In this document: positions 6,163-9,323 of the stretch, in pieces
Layout: the number at the start of each line of letters is the position of its first letter
Numbering within the stretch: position 1 is the stretch's first letter
NCBI GenBank assembly: GCA_012032965.1
Contig: JAAUPT010000040.1
Span: 1-9,323, forward strand
Length of the DNA: 9,323 bases
From: Nitrospira sp.
Lineage (GTDB): Bacteria; Nitrospirota; Nitrospiria; Nitrospirales; Nitrospiraceae
Direction: 5' to 3'
Translations under genes and position numbers: made by a program
The notes under the pieces: generated by a model
Databases searched by the model: none
Told to the model about the DNA's origin: nothing
What the model saw: only the letters and a program-made list of their open reading frames with translations

Positions 6163-7383
6163 CAGGACGAAGCCTTCTTCCTTTGGGCACGGATTTTGAG
6201 CCGCAAGGCATTCAGGCGGATGAAACCTTCCGCATCTTTTTGATTGTATACATCGTCTTCTTCAAAGGTGGCGACGTCGAGTCGATAAAGTGACTGTTTC
6301 GATTTTCGTCCTGCCAGAGTGCAGCTTCCTTTATATAGCTTTACACGCGCCATACCACTCACGTCTTTCTGTGCTTCATCGATCGCAGTCTGTACCATTG
6401 TGCGCTCGGGGCTGAACCAATAGCCGTTATAAATCAGGTCGGCAAATCGAGGAATGAGGCTGTCTCGGAAGTGGAGGACTTCACGATCCATCGTCAAGGA
6501 TTCAAGCCCGCGATGTGCAACGTGCAGAATCGTTCCTCCCGGTGTTTCATACACGCCTCGCGATTTCATTCCGACATAGCGGTTCTCAACAAGGTCCACG
6601 CGCCCGATACCGTGCGCACCGCCCAGTTTGTTGAGATGTGCGAGGAGCGAGGCGGGGCTCATCTTCTTGCCGTCGACCGCGATGGGGTTGCCCCGTTGGT
6701 ACTCAATCTCGACTTCTTGCGGCGTATTTGGTGCCTTCTCCGGTGAGACGGTCATCTGGAAGATTTCATCGGGCGGTGATTCCCAAGGATCTTCAAGAAT
6801 GCCGCCCTCGTAGCTGATGTGAAACAGATTCGGGTCCGTACTATAGGGCTTCGCTTTGGTCGCCGTCACGGGAATCCCGTGGCGTTCGGCATACTCGATG
6901 AGTTCACGCCGGGAACGCATCGTCCATTCTCGCCACGGCGCAATAATTTTCAGGCCTGGCGCAAGCGCCATGTAGGTGAGCTACGGAAACGGATGCTTGA
7001 TCACTTTCGCCCTTTCCCGTCGCTCCATGTGAGACCGCCTCAGCCCCTTCTTTCAGGGCGATTTCAGCTTGCCGACGAGCGATCAACGGACGAGCAATGG
7101 AGGTCCCCAAGAGGTAGCAGCCTTCATACATCGCATTCCCACGGAGCATCGGGAACACATAATCTCTGACGAACGTCTCACGTAAGTCTTCGACATAGAC
7201 CTTCTTGACGCCAAGCGCCTGGGCCTTGACCTTGACGGCTTTAAGATCTTCTCCCTGCCCAAGGTCGGCGCAAAACGCGATGATCTCGGCCTGATAGGTT
7301 TCTTGCAACCACTTAAGGATGACGGAGGTATCCAGTCCGCCAGAATACGCGAGAACGATTTTCTTGATGGGTTTTGGTCTCAT
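6162..7383 (-). CDS. argG: Argininosuccinate synthase, disrupted by clustered small insertions
   Basis: ArgG joins citrulline and aspartate with ATP to make argininosuccinate. The ATG at 7383 gives M-R-P-K-P-I-K-K followed by the PP-loop A-Y-S-G-G-L-D-T-S (12-20). Later come A-D-L-G-Q-G (39-44) and S-H-G-A-T-G-K-G (118-125). Family members continue N-D-Q-V-R-F-E. Here the frame reads E-S-D-Q-A-S-V and drifts out of frame. The correct frame resumes from about 6980 as [10 protein letters not shown] and runs intact through [22 protein letters not shown] and G-F-I-R-L to TGA 6164-6162. Alignment to the expected motif needs about 7 extra bases removed between 6977 and 7008. Reconstructed length is about 404, normal for the family. 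Only 10 bases separate it from argF; its stop overlaps the argH start. The Shine-Dalgarno is weak. Confidence 0.92.
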
Positions 7384-7393
7384 GCGAGAATTT

Positions 7394-8368
7394 CTACCGT
7401 GAGCCTTTCTTCCGGCTGAGCAGTTGACCCAAAATCGCCTTTTGCATGTGCAGTCGATTTTCAGCTTGATCAATGATCACCGACTGCGGACCATCCAGTA
7501 CGTCCGCCGTAATCTCCTCACCGCGATGGGCCGGTAAACAATGCATGACGATGGCATCGGGTTTGGCTCGTTGCAGTAACCGTTTGTTCAACTGGAAGGG
7601 CGTCAGGGTTCGCAGTCGCCTGGCCTGCTCTCGCTCACGCCCCATGCTAATCCACACGTCGGTGTACACCACATCCGCTTCTTTGACTGCCACCAGGGGG
7701 CTCTCGACTACCTCGATGGCGGCGCCGGTGGTCTGACCCTCCATTCTGGCGCGATCAATCACCCGTTGATCGGGCTGATAGCCAGACGGACACCCGATCA
7801 CCACGCGCATGCCCATCTTTGCCCCCGCTTCGACCAGCGAATTGGCGACGTTATTCCCATCCCCGATATAAGCGAGGCTGACGCCTTTGAGACGGCCTTT
7901 GATTTCCTGAATCGTCAGCAAATCCGATAAAGCCTGACAGGGATGGCTGTGGTCGGTCAACCCGTTAATGACCGGCATCGTAGCTTCTGTGGCCCACTCT
8001 TCGACGATCGCATGGTCATAGGTTCGAATGACGATTCCATCCAGGTAACGGGACAAGACCCGTGCGGTGTCTGAGACCGTCTCCCCGCGCGAAAGCTGGA
8101 TATCGCCCATAGGAAGAACCAGCGCATGACCGCCCAGTTGATTCATACCCGCCTCAAACGATACGCGAGTCCTCGTCGAAGGTTTTTGAAACAGTAGCCC
8201 AAGGGTTCTACCAACCAGCAAACGATGTGGTGCGCCCTGGCGTTGCTTATTCTTGAGCGAGGCCGCCAATTTGAGTAAGTCTAGGATCTGTTTTCGCGGC
8301 ATTGTGGCGACGTCTACCAGATCCTTCGCGTAGTGCGCGGGGCTGCTGTATCGGGCTGATCGAGTCAT
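7394..8368 (-). CDS. argF: Ornithine carbamoyltransferase
   Basis: ArgF transfers the carbamoyl group from carbamoyl phosphate to ornithine, giving citrulline. It is intact, 324 residues. It has the carbamoyl-phosphate loop S64-T-R-T-R68, H142-P-C-Q145, the ornithine-side D237-V-W-I-S-M-G, and H276-C-L-P-A-H-R-G with C277. The H-C-L-P and S-M-G motifs identify an ornithine rather than an aspartate carbamoyltransferase. The start overlaps the argD stop by one base (TAATG, 8370-8366), indicating coupled translation. argG follows after 10 bases and uses the citrulline made here. Confidence 0.96.
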   Translation of the reverse strand: MTRSARYSSPAHYAKDLVDVATMPRKQILDLLKLAASLKNKQRQGAPHRLLVGRTLGLLFQKPSTRTRVSFEAGMNQLGGHALVLPMGDIQLSRGETVSDTARVLSRYLDGIVIRTYDHAIVEEWATEATMPVINGLTDHSHPCQALSDLLTIQEIKGRLKGVSLAYIGDGNNVANSLVEAGAKMGMRVVIGCPSGYQPDQRVIDRARMEGQTTGAAIEVVESPLVAVKEADVVYTDVWISMGREREQARRLRTLTPFQLNKRLLQRAKPDAIVMHCLPAHRGEEITADVLDGPQSVIIDQAENRLHMQKAILGQLLSRKKGSR

Positions 8369-9323
8369 TAATGGTGTGAATCTTTTCCGGTTGTCATGCG
8401 TTGGTTCAGCAGTGTACTGAGGAGGTCAAGGAGTTTATCGATCTCTCGCTGTGTAATGATCAAGGGCGGGACGAAGCGCAGCACCCGCTCGGTTGCAGCA
8501 TTGATGAGCACGCCACGGGCCAGGGCATCCGCAACCACTGCTCTGGCGTCGGTCTCGAGCTCCATACCTTGCAAGAGACCAAGGCCGCGTACATCCTTCA
8601 CGATGCGGTAGCGATCCTTACAGTCCGTGAGTCCCTTCGCCAAGTACTCACCCATACGCCTTGCGTGGTCGAGGATTCGCCCCTCGAGTAGCACACGGCA
8701 AACAGCCAGCGCCGCGGCACAGGCTAGGGGATTGCCACCGAATGTCGATGCATGGGCTCCTGGTGTAAAGGCTGCAGCGGCTGACTCGGTCGCCAGGCAG
8801 GCCCCAATTGGGACTCCACCGGCCAGGCCCTTTGCCAGGGTCATGATGTCAGGCCTCACCCCGAGTTGTTCGTAGGCGAAGAAGGTGCCGGTTCTACCGA
8901 TGCCGGTCTGGATTTCATCAAAAATCAGGAGGATGTCTTTCTGCGTACAGAGTTCCCGCAAGTTCTTCAGGTAATCACGGGTGGCCACATACACCCCACC
9001 TTCTGCTTGAATGGGCTCCAGCATAATGGCGGCGGTTTGCTCATTGACCATAGACTCCAGCGCGCTGAAATCATTGAACGGGGCATAGGCAAAACCAGGC
9101 ATCAACGGCTCGAAGCCCTTTTGGACCTTCTCCTGGCCTGTCGCGGTGAGCATGCCCAATGTACGGCCATGGAACGAATTCTTCATCGTGATGACTTCGA
9201 ACCGCTTCGCTCCATGTCGCTCATGCCCGTAGCGTCGTGCCAGTTTAATCGCCGCTTCATTGGCTTCAGCGCCGCTGTTGCAGAAGAACACGCGGTCGGC
9301 GAACGAGTGGTCGACCAGGAGGC
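8368..9323 (-). CDS. argD: Acetylornithine aminotransferase, 5' end beyond the window
   Basis: ArgD is a class III PLP aminotransferase converting N-acetylglutamate semialdehyde to N-acetylornithine; in several bacteria it also acts as succinyl-DAP aminotransferase (DapC). About 317 C-terminal residues are visible of a usual ~400. The frame is open through the right edge, reading L-L-V-D-H-S-F-A-D-R-V before F-F-C-N-S-G-A-E-A-N. Further motifs are N-S-F-H-G-R-T-L-G, L-E-P-I-Q-A-E-G-G-V, the PLP Asp in F-D-E-I-Q-T-G, the PLP lysine in T-L-A-K-G-L-A-G-G, and S-T-F-G-G-N-P-L-A. The first Met of the visible frame (9291) is internal, not the start. It ends at TAA 8370-8368, overlapping argF. It heads the visible part of the operon and, given possible dual specificity, could serve both pathways encoded here; that is inference. 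Confidence 0.94.
   Translation of the reverse strand, partial: LLVDHSFADRVFFCNSGAEANEAAIKLARRYGHERHGAKRFEVITMKNSFHGRTLGMLTATGQEKVQKGFEPLMPGFAYAPFNDFSALESMVNEQTAAIMLEPIQAEGGVYVATRDYLKNLRELCTQKDILLIFDEIQTGIGRTGTFFAYEQLGVRPDIMTLAKGLAGGVPIGACLATESAAAAFTPGAHASTFGGNPLACAAALAVCRVLLEGRILDHARRMGEYLAKGLTDCKDRYRIVKDVRGLGLLQGMELETDARAVVADALARGVLINAATERVLRFVPPLIITQREIDKLLDLLSTLLNQRMTTGKDSHH

Larger units (their letters stand above)
1505..9323 (-). other. Probable single arg-lptM-lysA-dapAB operon
   Basis: Eight genes on one strand are joined by overlaps (argD/argF TAATG, argG/argH TGATG, argH/lipoprotein ATGA) or short gaps (argF-argG 10, lipoprotein-lysA 45, lysA-dapA 2, dapA-dapB 22 bases). I see no terminator or internal promoter of good quality. 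The promoter should be off the right edge. No ARG-box-like or lysine-riboswitch element is visible within the unit. Inference from layout. Confidence 0.8.

Noticed and set aside
1..9323. Mobile element, prophage, defence system or CRISPR array
   Set aside because: No transposase, integrase, terminal repeats, direct-repeat array or defence-type domain is visible; most of the length is core metabolism.

Overview
The window is a stretch of bacterial chromosome of moderate to fairly high GC. It is dominated by one long minus-strand operon for arginine and diaminopimelate/lysine biosynthesis. No phage, transposon, CRISPR, rRNA or tRNA signal was seen. The gene order argD-argF-argG-argH-(small lipoprotein)-lysA-dapA-dapB, the lipoproteins and the small cysteine-rich proteins are what I would expect of a Gram-negative bacterium of the Nitrospira/Nitrospirota type. 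That placement is recognition-based inference, because no phylogenetic marker lies in the window.

Layout from right to left, in the direction of transcription: argD (5' end beyond the right edge), argF, argG, argH, an LptM/YifL-like lipoprotein, lysA, dapA and dapB (1505-9323, minus). The genes overlap by 1-4 bases or lie 2-45 bases apart, so they probably form one transcript whose promoter is off the right edge. ArgD, ArgF, ArgG and ArgH cover N-acetylornithine formation and ornithine -> citrulline -> argininosuccinate -> arginine. DapA, DapB and LysA are the first two and the last steps from aspartate semialdehyde through meso-diaminopimelate (peptidoglycan precursor) to lysine. The middle DAP steps are not in the window, although ArgD-type enzymes can also serve as the succinyl-DAP aminotransferase.

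Left of the operon (1-1504) is a set of small genes. At the extreme left, the first codons of a TalC-type transaldolase run off the edge on the minus strand. Divergent from it, behind a good sigma70-like promoter, is a small outer-membrane-type lipoprotein (235-545, plus). A membrane-anchored YHS-domain protein (616-891, minus) and a 50-residue zinc-ribbon protein (1093-1245, plus) are divergent from each other. A perfect 8-bp inverted repeat (952-980) lies between their putative promoters. The 259 bases between the zinc ribbon and dapB hold nothing I can identify.

The most unusual property is that five genes are interrupted by frame disruptions while the protein sequence on both sides stays well conserved: tal, the 235-545 lipoprotein, dapB, argH and argG. 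Two are single-base losses at A/T runs, two look like single-base gains, and argG has a clustered scramble with a net gain of about 7 bases. Intact codon-level conservation on both sides, in genes that normally matter for growth, points to sequence or assembly error rather than true gene decay. Coordinates below are given for the whole reconstructed genes. I found no convincing new biological system. The best candidates for follow-up are the divergent pair of small Cys-rich proteins with its operator-like repeat, and the mixed arg/lys operon with an embedded lipoprotein.
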